This document shows positions 7,961 through 16,742 of a stretch of 64,000 nucleotides of DNA, piece by piece. Numbering within the stretch: position 1 is the stretch's first letter; the number at the start of each line of letters is the position of its first letter. The translations under genes and the position numbers were made by a program. The notes below the pieces were generated by a model. That model was not told the origin of the DNA, searched no databases, and saw nothing but the letters and a program-made list of their open reading frames with translations. Origin of the DNA: CAZPBN01 sp964584935 (GTDB taxonomy: Bacteria; Acidobacteriota; Aminicenantia; Aminicenantales; Aminicenantaceae); contig CAZPBN010000001.1 of the NCBI GenBank assembly GCA_964584935.1, positions 238,921 to 302,920 on the forward strand. The letters run 5' to 3'.

Positions 7961-8659
7961 ATGAACAGTGATCAAATTCTAGTTCCAAAGCCACTGCATA
8001 AATTCGCTAATGAACAAGTCGTCTGCATTCCCTATGACTTACCATCCAGAACATTATTGAAAGCCCTGAAAAAGCATTCCCTCAAAGAAAAAAAAATAGG
8101 ATGTGGATCAATCTATAAACTTGAAAACAAATCGGTTCTTTATAACTTTCCCGGGGCTCCTTTCACAGTATTAGGTCTGGAAATTCTTATTGCTTCTGGA
8201 GCCAAAGAAATCATTCTCCTTGGATATTGTGGCTCTTTAAATTCTGATTATAGAAATACCCATGCATTGTCAATTTCCAAAGCACTTTCAGAGGAAGGGA
8301 CCTCAAAGCATTATATTACAGGCAAAGATATTTTTTATCCATCTCCCGCTCTTAAACAAAGCATAGAGCAGACGCTTAATAAATACAAACTCTCTTTTAA
8401 TAAGGGTTCAACAGTCTCTACAGATGCTCCCTATAGAGAAACCAAGTCCTGGCTGGAAGAAAAACAAAAAATGAACATAGATAGTGTGGATATGGAGACT
8501 TCAGCCGTATTTTGCCTTGCCGAGTTTCATAATATCAAGGCAGCGGCTCTGCTCATCATTAGTGATGAACTTTTCACCGGAAAATGGCATCCTGCTTTTC
8601 ATTTAATGAAGCTGATAAACAGAACAAAAAAATATCTCTTCCCTGTTATATTTGAATAA
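7961..8659 (+). CDS. Nucleoside phosphorylase superfamily protein
   Basis: 232 residues of the PNP/UDP phosphorylase fold. It has a glycine-rich centre (GAKEIILLGYCGSLN, about 89-103) corresponding to the phosphate/ribose-site strand, and VDMETSAVF (about 176-184), the conserved D-M-E-x-x-A ribose/base-binding segment. Family members split purine or uridine nucleosides, or remove adenine from MTA/SAH; the sequence does not decide the substrate. It stands alone, divergent from the ParB-like gene. No clear ribosome-binding site precedes the ATG. Confidence 0.8.
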   Translation: MNSDQILVPKPLHKFANEQVVCIPYDLPSRTLLKALKKHSLKEKKIGCGSIYKLENKSVLYNFPGAPFTVLGLEILIASGAKEIILLGYCGSLNSDYRNTHALSISKALSEEGTSKHYITGKDIFYPSPALKQSIEQTLNKYKLSFNKGSTVSTDAPYRETKSWLEEKQKMNIDSVDMETSAVFCLAEFHNIKAAALLIISDELFTGKWHPAFHLMKLINRTKKYLFPVIFE

Positions 8660-8735
8660 TCTGCCTAAGTAATGATATATATTAAAAAAAAGAATAAACG
8701 GACATGGGTAATGGAATTATTTTATGGAGTCTCAT

Positions 8736-9698
8736 ATGAAACCTAAAATTCTGATAACAAGAAAAATATTCCCCGAAACTTTGAATTTCCTTAAAAAACA
8801 TGCTGAATGTGAAATAGGACTTTCAGACAGATCACCTAGAAAAAATGAAATCAAATCAAAAATAAAAGATAAACAGGGACTGTTTTGTTTACTCACCGAT
8901 CGAGTAAACAAAGAAGTGATAGATTCGGCACCTGATTTAAAAATCATTTCAAACTGTGCTGTAGGGTACGATAACATTGACATTGAATATGCTAAAACAA
9001 AGAATATTCTTGTGACCAATACTCCAGGTATTCTAACAGAAACAACAGCAGACTTAACCTGGGCTTTAATTTTTTCCGTAGCCCGAAGAATTCCAGAAGC
9101 CGATAAATTTGTCAGGGCAAATAAATACAAAGGATGGGAACTGGACCTTTTTCTTGGTAAAGAAATCACCGGAAAGCAATTGGGAATAATTGGTATGGGA
9201 CGAATTGGAAAAGCGGTTGCCAGGAAAGCCCTTGCTTTCAACCTGAAAACAGTCTATACAGATCCAAATCACTTAAGCAGCAAAGAAGAAAAATCATTGA
9301 ATGCATCTTTTCTTCCCTTGGATAGGCTTCTATCCTCTTCAGATATTATAACCATTCATACCATTTTGTCCCCTGATACCCATCATCTCATTTCAAAAGA
9401 AAGAATCAGTTTATTAAAAAAGGAAGCCATAATCATCAATGTCGCCCGCGGACCGATCATTGATGAAGATTCACTTGCAGAGGCATTAAAAAATAAAAGG
9501 ATATGGGGAGCTGGGCTTGACGTCTATGAAAGAGAACCTTCCATTAACAAAAAACTTTTAACTCTTAAAAATGTGGTGCTTCTTCCTCATATAGGAAGTG
9601 CCACCATTGAAACTCGGCTTAAAATGGCAAATATAGCTGCTCATAATCTTGTTCAAGGAATCTCCGGCAAAAAGCCGGATAACCTTATCCCCTTCTAG
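8736..9698 (+). CDS. gyaR: D-2-hydroxyacid dehydrogenase, glyoxylate/hydroxypyruvate reductase type
   Basis: NAD(P)-dependent reduction of 2-keto acids, probably glyoxylate or hydroxypyruvate. It has 320 residues, with the nucleotide-binding GMGRIG at 153-158, the catalytic Arg in NVARGPIIDEDS, Glu in DVYEREP and His in LLPHIGSAT. I chose the ATG at 8736 because GGAG lies six bases upstream; the ATG at 8724 would overlap that site. Its 3' end overlaps the end of ispG on the other strand by 14 bases. Phosphoglycerate dehydrogenase is a less likely alternative because there is no ACT domain. Confidence 0.85.
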   Translation: MKPKILITRKIFPETLNFLKKHAECEIGLSDRSPRKNEIKSKIKDKQGLFCLLTDRVNKEVIDSAPDLKIISNCAVGYDNIDIEYAKTKNILVTNTPGILTETTADLTWALIFSVARRIPEADKFVRANKYKGWELDLFLGKEITGKQLGIIGMGRIGKAVARKALAFNLKTVYTDPNHLSSKEEKSLNASFLPLDRLLSSSDIITIHTILSPDTHHLISKERISLLKKEAIIINVARGPIIDEDSLAEALKNKRIWGAGLDVYEREPSINKKLLTLKNVVLLPHIGSATIETRLKMANIAAHNLVQGISGKKPDNLIPF

Positions 9699-10767
9699 GT
9701 TCAAATTTATTTTGTCTGACCATTTCATGAACTTCCTTCACAAATTCTTCAACGATTTTATCTTCTTTTACCCTCCGGTAGACCTGGCCTTTCTTAAATA
9801 TAACTCCTGCTTTTTGACCACAGGCAATGCCAATATCCGCTTCCTTCGCTTCTCCGGGGCCGTTAACCATACAACCCATAACAGCAATGCTGATATTTTG
9901 CTTTATATTAGATAGCTGTTTTTCTATTTCAGATGCTATTTTAAAAAGATTAACTTCGCATCTTCCGCATATAGGACAAGAAATAAAGGTGGGGCCATAC
10001 TGCCTTAATCCTAAACTGGTCAATATGTTATATCCCACTCGAACTTCTTCTTCTGGAGGAGCTGTCAAAGATACTCTTATGGTATCAGCAAGCCCTTCGT
10101 ATAAAAGAAGCGTCAAACCCACTGACGATCTTACAGTTCCTCTCAGCCACCCCCCTGCTTCGGTTATACCGGCGTGAAACGGATAATCTACTTTTTCTGC
10201 CAGAAGTCTGTAGGAAGCAAGAGTTTTTTCAATATCAAAAGACTTTAAGGATACTTTAATAAGAGAAAAATCAAGATCTTCAAATATTCTTATTTGGTTT
10301 AGCGCACTTTCAACCATAGCATCTGGTGTCACTCCTTCATATTTTTTCAATAATTCTTTTTCCAGAGAGCCGGAATTCACCCCAATCCTTATGGGAACTT
10401 CTCTTTCTTTTGCCGCTAACACAATCTTTGTCACTTTCTCCCTTGAACCAATATTGCCTGGATTAATCCTTAATCCTTGAACTCCTTTTTTTAATGATAA
10501 CAATGCCAATCGGTAATCAAAATGAATATCAGCTATCACAGGAATGGAGACTTTTTTGACAATTTGTCCTATAGCTTCTACAGCTTCTTTATCTGGAACA
10601 GCGACACGTACTATCTCACAGTCATTTTTTTCCAATCTTTTTATTTGGGAAACAGTTGCTTTGACATCTCTGGTATCAGTTTTTGTCATTGACTGAATAA
10701 CAATTGGAGCAACCCCTCCTATGGGAACATCTCCGATTGTTATCTGACGTGTTTTTCTCCGTTTCAT
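9685..10767 (-). CDS. ispG: 4-hydroxy-3-methylbut-2-en-1-yl diphosphate synthase (flavodoxin)
   Basis: Penultimate step of the MEP isoprenoid pathway, an iron-sulfur reductive ring opening of MEcPP. The 360 residues show the N-terminal TIM-barrel signature RRKTRQITIGDVPIGGVAPIVIQSMT and the C-terminal cluster ligands CPICGRC and GCMVNGPGEA. It is encoded downstream of rseP on the same strand after a 171-base gap (10768-10938) in which nothing was recognised. Together with dxr and uppS it makes this region an isoprenoid block. Confidence 0.96.
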   Translation of the reverse strand: MKRRKTRQITIGDVPIGGVAPIVIQSMTKTDTRDVKATVSQIKRLEKNDCEIVRVAVPDKEAVEAIGQIVKKVSIPVIADIHFDYRLALLSLKKGVQGLRINPGNIGSREKVTKIVLAAKEREVPIRIGVNSGSLEKELLKKYEGVTPDAMVESALNQIRIFEDLDFSLIKVSLKSFDIEKTLASYRLLAEKVDYPFHAGITEAGGWLRGTVRSSVGLTLLLYEGLADTIRVSLTAPPEEEVRVGYNILTSLGLRQYGPTFISCPICGRCEVNLFKIASEIEKQLSNIKQNISIAVMGCMVNGPGEAKEADIGIACGQKAGVIFKKGQVYRRVKEDKIVEEFVKEVHEMVRQNKFEPRRG

Positions 10768-10938
10768 CTTGAAGCCAGCGCTCTTTATTTTGAAATGATG
10801 TTTATTCCTTTAGTGATCCCCAATAGTTTAAAACCACTCTGGAAGCACACCTCTCATTATCTCATTCACTCATTATCAACAAGCTACTCCCCAGTCTCAT
10901 AGATCATTGCCTTACCATTAAGATTCATCAGCTTCTCA

Positions 10939-12273
10939 TCACTTCCAGAATAACAGAGTTTCCCACCCATTTGGAAGTCTCTTGACAATATCATTAAGAA
11001 TAACCCCAGCCATAAGCAGTATCAAAATGGTAAAACCGATTTGCATCACAACCTGTTTTACTTTGGGACTGAAATCTCTCCGAAATAATCCCTCTAGTGC
11101 CAGAACAAAAATATGTCCCCCATCCAACACAGGAATAGGAAATAAATTAATGATTCCCAGCTGCAAACTAATAAAAGCAATCCACCCAATCAAGGGTATT
11201 ATACCGGAACGTAGAGCAGCAAAAGAAAAATTGGCAATCTCTATAGGACCTCCTATTTGTTTTGCCGAAGCTTCTCCTGTTATCAGATCCTTAATATAAT
11301 CGATAAGCCGGAACGCCAGCTCCGAATTCTGATTGACACTCTCAATAATGGCACCGAAAAAACCGTATTTCTTTTTCTCTGTTTCTGGAACCTGAGCTAT
11401 TCCTATTTTTCCTACTTCTTCTTGAAGCTGGGGAGTTATTTGAAGCTCTTTTTCTTTTCCTCTTCTTTCAACTAAAACGTTTAATTCTTTTCCAGGATTT
11501 TTTTCTATTATGTCAACAAATCCATAAAAATAAACATCCTGATCATTTATTTCTAAAATGACATCCCCGGCTTTCAATCTTCCTTTTTCTGCCGGAGAAC
11601 CGGGAGAAACCATTTGCACTTGAGTACGTGTTCTAGGAAAAAATCCAGCATATCCCATGAAATATCTGGTTTTACTTTCTGTTTGGACCTCAAAATTCTT
11701 TATTTTTTCATCACGCTTGACTTTAACATTGATTGTTCTATCTGGTTTGGTACCTACAGCTAATTCAACATCATTCCAGGTCTTTGTTTTTTCTTTATTG
11801 ATTCTTAATATTTTATCTCCCACCTTTAATCCTGTTTGGGCAGCTGGAGAACCGGGTTCAATCCATCCAATAACCGGCTTCTGCTCCTGATATTTAGGAG
11901 TATCAACCCCAGCCATATTGATAATGGTTAGAATGAATAAAGCTAGAAAGATATTCATCAAAGAGCCCATTACCAGAATAAGGAATCTTTGCCATCTTTT
12001 TTTCGCCATGAAATCATCCGGCTTAAGATCCTTCTTGCCTTCGAAAGCATCTTCGCCGGCAAGCTTAACATAACCCCCCATAGGGATTAAACTTATTCTA
12101 TAATCCGTATCCCCCTTTTTTATACCAAAGAGTCTTTTTCCATAACCCCAGGAAAAGACTTCCACCCGAACTTTATTCACTTTAGCCATTATGAAATGCC
12201 CGAATTCATGAATAAAAACCAGGATACCAAAGACAATAACAAACGCCAATATTGATCCTAATACAGTTATCAT
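10939..12273 (-). CDS. rseP: RIP metalloprotease RseP (site-2 protease)
   Basis: Membrane zinc protease that cleaves anti-sigma factors and signal-peptide remnants. It has 444 residues, with HEFGH at 22-26 in the first helix, two PDZ domains (about 125-205 and 210-290, each with a SPA[AE].G.L..GD core), and the second catalytic motif LDGGH in the C-terminal membrane part. Start ATG at 12273, one base after the dxr stop, so the two are translationally linked. The order uppS-cdsA-dxr-rseP is conserved in many bacteria. Confidence 0.96.
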   Translation of the reverse strand: MITVLGSILAFVIVFGILVFIHEFGHFIMAKVNKVRVEVFSWGYGKRLFGIKKGDTDYRISLIPMGGYVKLAGEDAFEGKKDLKPDDFMAKKRWQRFLILVMGSLMNIFLALFILTIINMAGVDTPKYQEQKPVIGWIEPGSPAAQTGLKVGDKILRINKEKTKTWNDVELAVGTKPDRTINVKVKRDEKIKNFEVQTESKTRYFMGYAGFFPRTRTQVQMVSPGSPAEKGRLKAGDVILEINDQDVYFYGFVDIIEKNPGKELNVLVERRGKEKELQITPQLQEEVGKIGIAQVPETEKKKYGFFGAIIESVNQNSELAFRLIDYIKDLITGEASAKQIGGPIEIANFSFAALRSGIIPLIGWIAFISLQLGIINLFPIPVLDGGHIFVLALEGLFRRDFSPKVKQVVMQIGFTILILLMAGVILNDIVKRLPNGWETLLFWK

Positions 12274-12274
12274 T

Positions 12275-13432
12275 TTAAAACCTTTTTCCTATAAATTTTT
12301 GAGTCTTTATTTTTGTTTCCCTGTTGATGTTTATAATATCATCAAGACTTTTCACATCTCTTTTTTCATGCTTCTCTACAATATGAAAAACAATATGGGA
12401 AATATCCAAAAATTTTATTTTTTTTTCCAGAAAAGCAAACACAGCCACTTCATTGGAAGCATTCAATGCCACTGGATAGCTTTTCCTTTCTTCCAAAACA
12501 TCACGCGCCAGTTTAAAAAGCGGAAATTTTTTTTCATCAACCTCATAAAAATTCAGCTCTCCAATTGCTTTTAAATCAAGATACCCAATCATAGAATTTT
12601 TTCGTTCAGGATAGGTTAAAGCATACTGGATCGGTATTTTCATATCAGTGAGGCTCAACTGGGCTAACACAGATCCATCCAACAACTCCACTAGCGAATG
12701 GACAATACTCTGAGGATGGATTAACACATCCAATTTCCACGGTGGCAGGTTAAAAAGCCAGTGTGCTTCAATCAACTCAAATCCTTTGTTCATCAATGTT
12801 GCCGAATCCACAGTAACCTTTTTTCCCATCTTCCATCTTGGATGTTTGAGAACATCTTCAAGAGATTTATTTTTCATATCCTCAATCGAAGAATTAAAAA
12901 AGGGTCCCCCTGAGGCCGTAAGAATGACTTTTCTGACATTCTCATTTTTCTCTTTAGCCAGGCATTGAAAAATTCCGCTGTGCTCACTGTCCACCGGAAT
13001 TAACTGAGCACCAGATTGGGCAGCCATAGAATTGATCAACTCTCCTCCAACAACCATTGATTCTTTATTTGCCAGGGCTACTTTTTTTCCACATTTGATT
13101 GCAGCCAAAGTTGGTTTCAAACCGGCAATACCAGTTATAGCGGATACGACTGTATCATCTTTTCCAAAACAAGCCACTTCTTCGGCTCCACTTTGGCCAT
13201 AAACAATTCTAATCTTCTTATTTTTATATTTCTTCCTCAAATATTCGGCATCTTCTTCCCTTTCCACAGAAACGATTCCCGGAGAGAATTTTATTATTTG
13301 TTCCTGAATGAGATCAACATTTCTGCCAGCAGCAAGACCTAACACAGAAAATTCATGACTCATTTTCTCTGTCACTTTCAGAGTGTTTAAGCCGATAGAT
13401 CCTGTGGATCCAAGAACTGTTACTTTTTTCAT
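12275..13432 (-). CDS. dxr: 1-deoxy-D-xylulose 5-phosphate reductoisomerase
   Basis: Converts DXP to MEP with NADPH, the first committed step of the MEP pathway. The 385 residues have the usual length: NADPH-binding GSTGSIGLNTL at 8-18, LANKESMVVGG, the metal and substrate loop PVDSEHSGIFQCL, and the SGGPF and NKGFELIEAHWLF motifs. Third gene of the uppS-cdsA-dxr-rseP series. No clear ribosome-binding site before the ATG. Confidence 0.97.
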   Translation of the reverse strand: MKKVTVLGSTGSIGLNTLKVTEKMSHEFSVLGLAAGRNVDLIQEQIIKFSPGIVSVEREEDAEYLRKKYKNKKIRIVYGQSGAEEVACFGKDDTVVSAITGIAGLKPTLAAIKCGKKVALANKESMVVGGELINSMAAQSGAQLIPVDSEHSGIFQCLAKEKNENVRKVILTASGGPFFNSSIEDMKNKSLEDVLKHPRWKMGKKVTVDSATLMNKGFELIEAHWLFNLPPWKLDVLIHPQSIVHSLVELLDGSVLAQLSLTDMKIPIQYALTYPERKNSMIGYLDLKAIGELNFYEVDEKKFPLFKLARDVLEERKSYPVALNASNEVAVFAFLEKKIKFLDISHIVFHIVEKHEKRDVKSLDDIININRETKIKTQKFIGKRF

Positions 13433-13457
13433 TTGATTTAAATTTCTGATAAATATA

Positions 13458-14264
13458 TCAACTCCAAAAAAACTTAATTATATAATAATAAAAAGGAGTT
13501 GCAAGAATATAACTATCTAATCGATCCAAAAGTCCTCCATGCCCCGGTAATATTCTAGAGGAATCCTTCACTCCAACTGCTCTTTTAAATAAGGACTCAA
13601 ATGGATCGCTTATTTGAGCTATTCCATGAATGAACACACCACACACTATAGCCTTCCATAATAAAACATCAGTCAGAATCAATTTTTGTGCCAAAAAAGC
13701 GATAAGCGTTGCAAACAGAATTCCTCCCATACTCCCTTCCCAAGTCTTTTTTGGGCTCGCTATAGGAAACATCTTATGCCGTCCGAAGAATTTCCCGATC
13801 AGATAAGCTCCTGTGTCTCCAATTATAATAACAACTAAAAGAAAATAGATATAAAAATGACCTTTTTCTTGTTTTATTAAATAAAAAAAACTCAAAGTCA
13901 AACTCAAATAGATAGCTCCAAAAAAAGTAACAGTTAAGGAAGAATGATAATTTGTCAGCTTCTCTATTCGATTGGTCGAAATAAGAAAATATAAAGATAT
14001 CAAAACAAAACAGGCAAACAATGCTAGAGTCAAAGAAAAATCATCAAAGAAAAAAGAGAAGCTTATCGTCAATGAAATGATCGCTCCCAGTATGCCCTTT
14101 GGAGAAAGATTCTTTTTTCTTGAAATATGGTAAAATTCAAAAAGGCTCCCCAAAATAATTGCTTGCAAAATCAAGAAAAAAGCAAGTCCGGATAAAAATT
14201 GGACGATACAAAATACTAAAATGATCAAGATTGAAGCAGTGGGAATCCTTTTACGCATACTCAT
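13458..14264 (-). CDS. cdsA: Phosphatidate cytidylyltransferase
   Basis: Makes CDP-diacylglycerol from phosphatidic acid and CTP in the inner membrane. It has 268 mostly hydrophobic residues in several helices, with the CdsA C-terminal signature: SPKKTWEG followed by DPFESLFKRAVGVKDSSRILPGHGGLLDRLDS. Two possible ATGs at the start (residues 1 and 3). Lies between uppS and dxr. Confidence 0.95.
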   Translation of the reverse strand: MSMRKRIPTASILIILVFCIVQFLSGLAFFLILQAIILGSLFEFYHISRKKNLSPKGILGAIISLTISFSFFFDDFSLTLALFACFVLISLYFLISTNRIEKLTNYHSSLTVTFFGAIYLSLTLSFFYLIKQEKGHFYIYFLLVVIIIGDTGAYLIGKFFGRHKMFPIASPKKTWEGSMGGILFATLIAFLAQKLILTDVLLWKAIVCGVFIHGIAQISDPFESLFKRAVGVKDSSRILPGHGGLLDRLDSYILATPFYYYIIKFFWS

Positions 14265-14319
14265 ATTATCAGAACTTGACTTAATATTTTTTATAGTTAA
14301 TAGTTAGAAGAGCATTGAA

Positions 14320-15096
14320 CTATTCGGATCGAACAGAAATGTCTCCATATCTCCTTTCTCTAACCTGGTAATCAATAAATGCTTGAAATATATTTTTTTT
14401 CTGGAAATCCGGCCAATATATTTTTGTTATCCAAATTTCGCTATAAGCAATCTGCCATAATAGAAAATTTGAAATCCTTAATTCTCCGCTGGTTCTTATC
14501 AACAAATCAGGATCAGGCAGATTAGCTGTGTATAAATACTCAGAAAACTTTTCTTCGGTTAAATTGTCTATATCAATGTCCTTTTCCTTAATCAGGCGTT
14601 TAATAGCATCAATGATTTCCGACCTTCCCCCATAATTTATAGCTAAAATCACAGTCATTCTTGTATTCGACTCCGTCAACTTTTCAACTCTCTCAATTTG
14701 CTTCTTTACCTTTTTTGGTATTCCATCTCTTTGTCCAATCACCTTAAAACAAAGATTATTTTCTATGAGCACTTTATCCTCTTTCTTAAGATATTCTTCT
14801 AGAAGTCTCCAAAGGGTTTCAACTTCCTTTTTTGGCCTTTTCCAATTCTCTTTGGAAAACGCATAGAGAGTTAATATTTTAATTCCTATATAAGCACAGG
14901 CTTCCACAATTTCTTGAACAGTATTTGCTCCAGCTCTGTGCCCTTCCAGCCGAGGTAATTTTCTTTTTTTCGCCCACCGTCCATTGCCATCCATAATAAT
15001 GGCTACGTGTTGAGGAAGATTCGATTTATCAATTTGCTTTGCTAGTTTCTCTTCTTCGCTTCCGGGCTTTACGATTTCTTTCAGCTCTTTGTTCAT
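14320..15096 (-). CDS. uppS: Isoprenyl (undecaprenyl) diphosphate synthase
   Basis: Elongates farnesyl diphosphate to the C55 lipid carrier for wall and surface polymers. It has 258 residues from the ATG at 15096. MDGNGRWAKKR carries the catalytic Asp (residue 36), followed by EGHRAGA, LYAFSKENWKRP and the C-terminal LPDPDLLIRTSGELRISNFLLWQIAYSEIW. A longer reading from an ATG at 15117 is possible, but that codon lies between the -35 and -10 boxes of a near-perfect promoter whose start should fall about at 15096, so I prefer the shorter, apparently leaderless form. Confidence 0.93.
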   Translation of the reverse strand: MNKELKEIVKPGSEEEKLAKQIDKSNLPQHVAIIMDGNGRWAKKRKLPRLEGHRAGANTVQEIVEACAYIGIKILTLYAFSKENWKRPKKEVETLWRLLEEYLKKEDKVLIENNLCFKVIGQRDGIPKKVKKQIERVEKLTESNTRMTVILAINYGGRSEIIDAIKRLIKEKDIDIDNLTEEKFSEYLYTANLPDPDLLIRTSGELRISNFLLWQIAYSEIWITKIYWPDFQKKNIFQAFIDYQVRERRYGDISVRSE

Positions 15097-15102
15097 GATT
15101 AA

Positions 15103-15131
15103 ATTATATGAAGTCATTCATTAATTGTCAA
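15103..15131 (-). promoter_or_regulatory. Consensus sigma-70-type promoter of uppS operon
   Basis: On the minus strand: TTGACA (complement of 15126-15131), a 17-base spacer and TATAAT (complement of 15103-15108); both boxes are perfect. Only six bases separate the -10 box from the ATG at 15096. Confidence 0.8.
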
Positions 15132-15220
15132 AAGTAGTGTATTTGAAGTTCCCCTAATTTTTAAAATTGTAGACCATAAGCTGATTATTTGTTATTCTAA
15201 AGAAGGAATAAAGAATTGAA

Positions 15221-15472
15221 ATGTGTTTAGGAATACCCGCTAAAGTTATCCAGATCAATCATTCAAATCAAGGAAAAGTTGATTATCTGGGCACAAAGGT
15301 AAAAACCAACTTGACTCTTCTGGAAGATGTCAAAATTGGAGACTGGGTGATCATCCATGCAGGCTTTGCCATTTCTAAACTGAATGAACAGGAAGCCAAA
15401 GAAACTCTTTCTCTTTTAAAAGAGCTGTCTGCTGCCGGCTCAAAACATCAAAACTCACAACACAAATCATAG
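15221..15472 (+). CDS. hypC: Hydrogenase maturation chaperone HypC
   Basis: Small chaperone that, with HypD, carries the Fe(CN)2CO unit for [NiFe]-hydrogenase. It has 83 residues starting with the invariant MCLGIPAKV, whose Cys2 is the iron/HypD ligand; AGFAISKLNEQEA is the typical C-terminal helix. AGAAGGA precedes the ATG. First gene of hypC-hypD-hypE. Confidence 0.95.
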   Translation: MCLGIPAKVIQINHSNQGKVDYLGTKVKTNLTLLEDVKIGDWVIIHAGFAISKLNEQEAKETLSLLKELSAAGSKHQNSQHKS

Positions 15473-15491
15473 ATGATAATGAATTCATAAA

Positions 15492-16598
15492 TTGAAAGAA
15501 CTTCGTGATAAAAAATATATCAATGCCCTTCTTGAAGAAATAACCAGAAAGAAAAAGCTTATTTCCTCCCCTGTCCGCCTGATGGAAGTGTGCGGAACTC
15601 ACACCATGACCATACACAAATCAGGGCTAAAGAGCAAGCTCGAGAAAGCAGGGATCGATTTGATATCCGGACCGGGATGTCCTGTTTGTATCACTCCCAA
15701 TGAAATACATGAAGCAGCCATTGATCTGGTTGCGCAGAACAATCATTTCATTCTGACAACATTCGGGGACATGACAAGAGTCCCCACCACAAAAGGAGCT
15801 CTCCAGACAATCGTTCCGGCAAAGAACTCAATGATCAAAATTGTCTATTCTCCGGAAGAATCACTTGAAATGGCAAAGTCCAATCAAAACAAAGAAGTTG
15901 TCTTTTTTGGGGTAGGATTCGAAACAACAATTCCCAGTATTGCTTTAACCATAAAAACATCCTATCAAGAAAAAATAAAAAATTTTTCAACCCTTACAGC
16001 GTTTTGGCTAATACCTCCTCCTTTGAAAGCAATAGTGAAAGCAAAAGATTCAGTTATAAACGGATTTATATATCCCGGCCACGTCAGTGCCATAATCGGA
16101 GAAAAACCTTATCAATTTATTGCTGATCAATACGGAATTGCTGGAGCCATAACAGGCTTTGAACCAGGAGATATTCTCCTGGCTATCCGTTCCATTTTAG
16201 ATCAGATATATGCAAAAAATCCAATCGTAGCCAACGAATATTCAAGAGTTGTCAAACCTTCTGGAAATAAGAAAGCTTTGGCCATTTTAAATGAGATGCT
16301 TGAAACCAAAGATGCTTTCTGGCGCGGGTTAGGCTATATCCCAAACAGCGGCCTCCAACTAAAAAAGAAATTTTCTTCTTATGATGCTGAAAAAAAATAT
16401 CATATCACTATCTCACCAGGAAAAAATGCTCTCCCCGGTTGCAAATGCGGAGAAGTATTGAGAGGAACTCTTACTCCTCCTCAATGTCCTTTATTTGCAT
16501 CCAAATGCCGTCCTGATTCTCCTTATGGACCATGCATGGTTTCCTTTGAAGGAGCATGCCTTGCCTATTATAAATACCAGTATAGAAATAAGAAGTAG
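15492..16598 (+). CDS. hypD: Hydrogenase maturation protein HypD
   Basis: Iron-sulfur scaffold on which the Fe(CN)2CO unit is assembled. It has 368 residues: MEVCGTHTM, SGPGCPVCITP, GVGFETT, and the C-terminal Cys-rich GCKCGEVLRG, PPQCPLFASKCRPDSPYGPC that binds the 4Fe-4S cluster. The frame starts at a TTG (15492), 19 bases after hypC, with no good ribosome-binding site, so the exact start is uncertain. hypE follows after 144 bases. Confidence 0.96.
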   Translation: MKELRDKKYINALLEEITRKKKLISSPVRLMEVCGTHTMTIHKSGLKSKLEKAGIDLISGPGCPVCITPNEIHEAAIDLVAQNNHFILTTFGDMTRVPTTKGALQTIVPAKNSMIKIVYSPEESLEMAKSNQNKEVVFFGVGFETTIPSIALTIKTSYQEKIKNFSTLTAFWLIPPPLKAIVKAKDSVINGFIYPGHVSAIIGEKPYQFIADQYGIAGAITGFEPGDILLAIRSILDQIYAKNPIVANEYSRVVKPSGNKKALAILNEMLETKDAFWRGLGYIPNSGLQLKKKFSSYDAEKKYHITISPGKNALPGCKCGEVLRGTLTPPQCPLFASKCRPDSPYGPCMVSFEGACLAYYKYQYRNKK

Positions 16599-16742
16599 AT
16601 TATGGATAATGGGAGCTTTCCATTAATAAAGATGGAGATAGAATTCGTCTGATTGGTGCATTGCCCGCTTATTTTATGGTAATATATTTTTATAAAAGAA
16701 CGGATTATTCCGATTTTAACTTATGGACTGAGGACTTTAACC

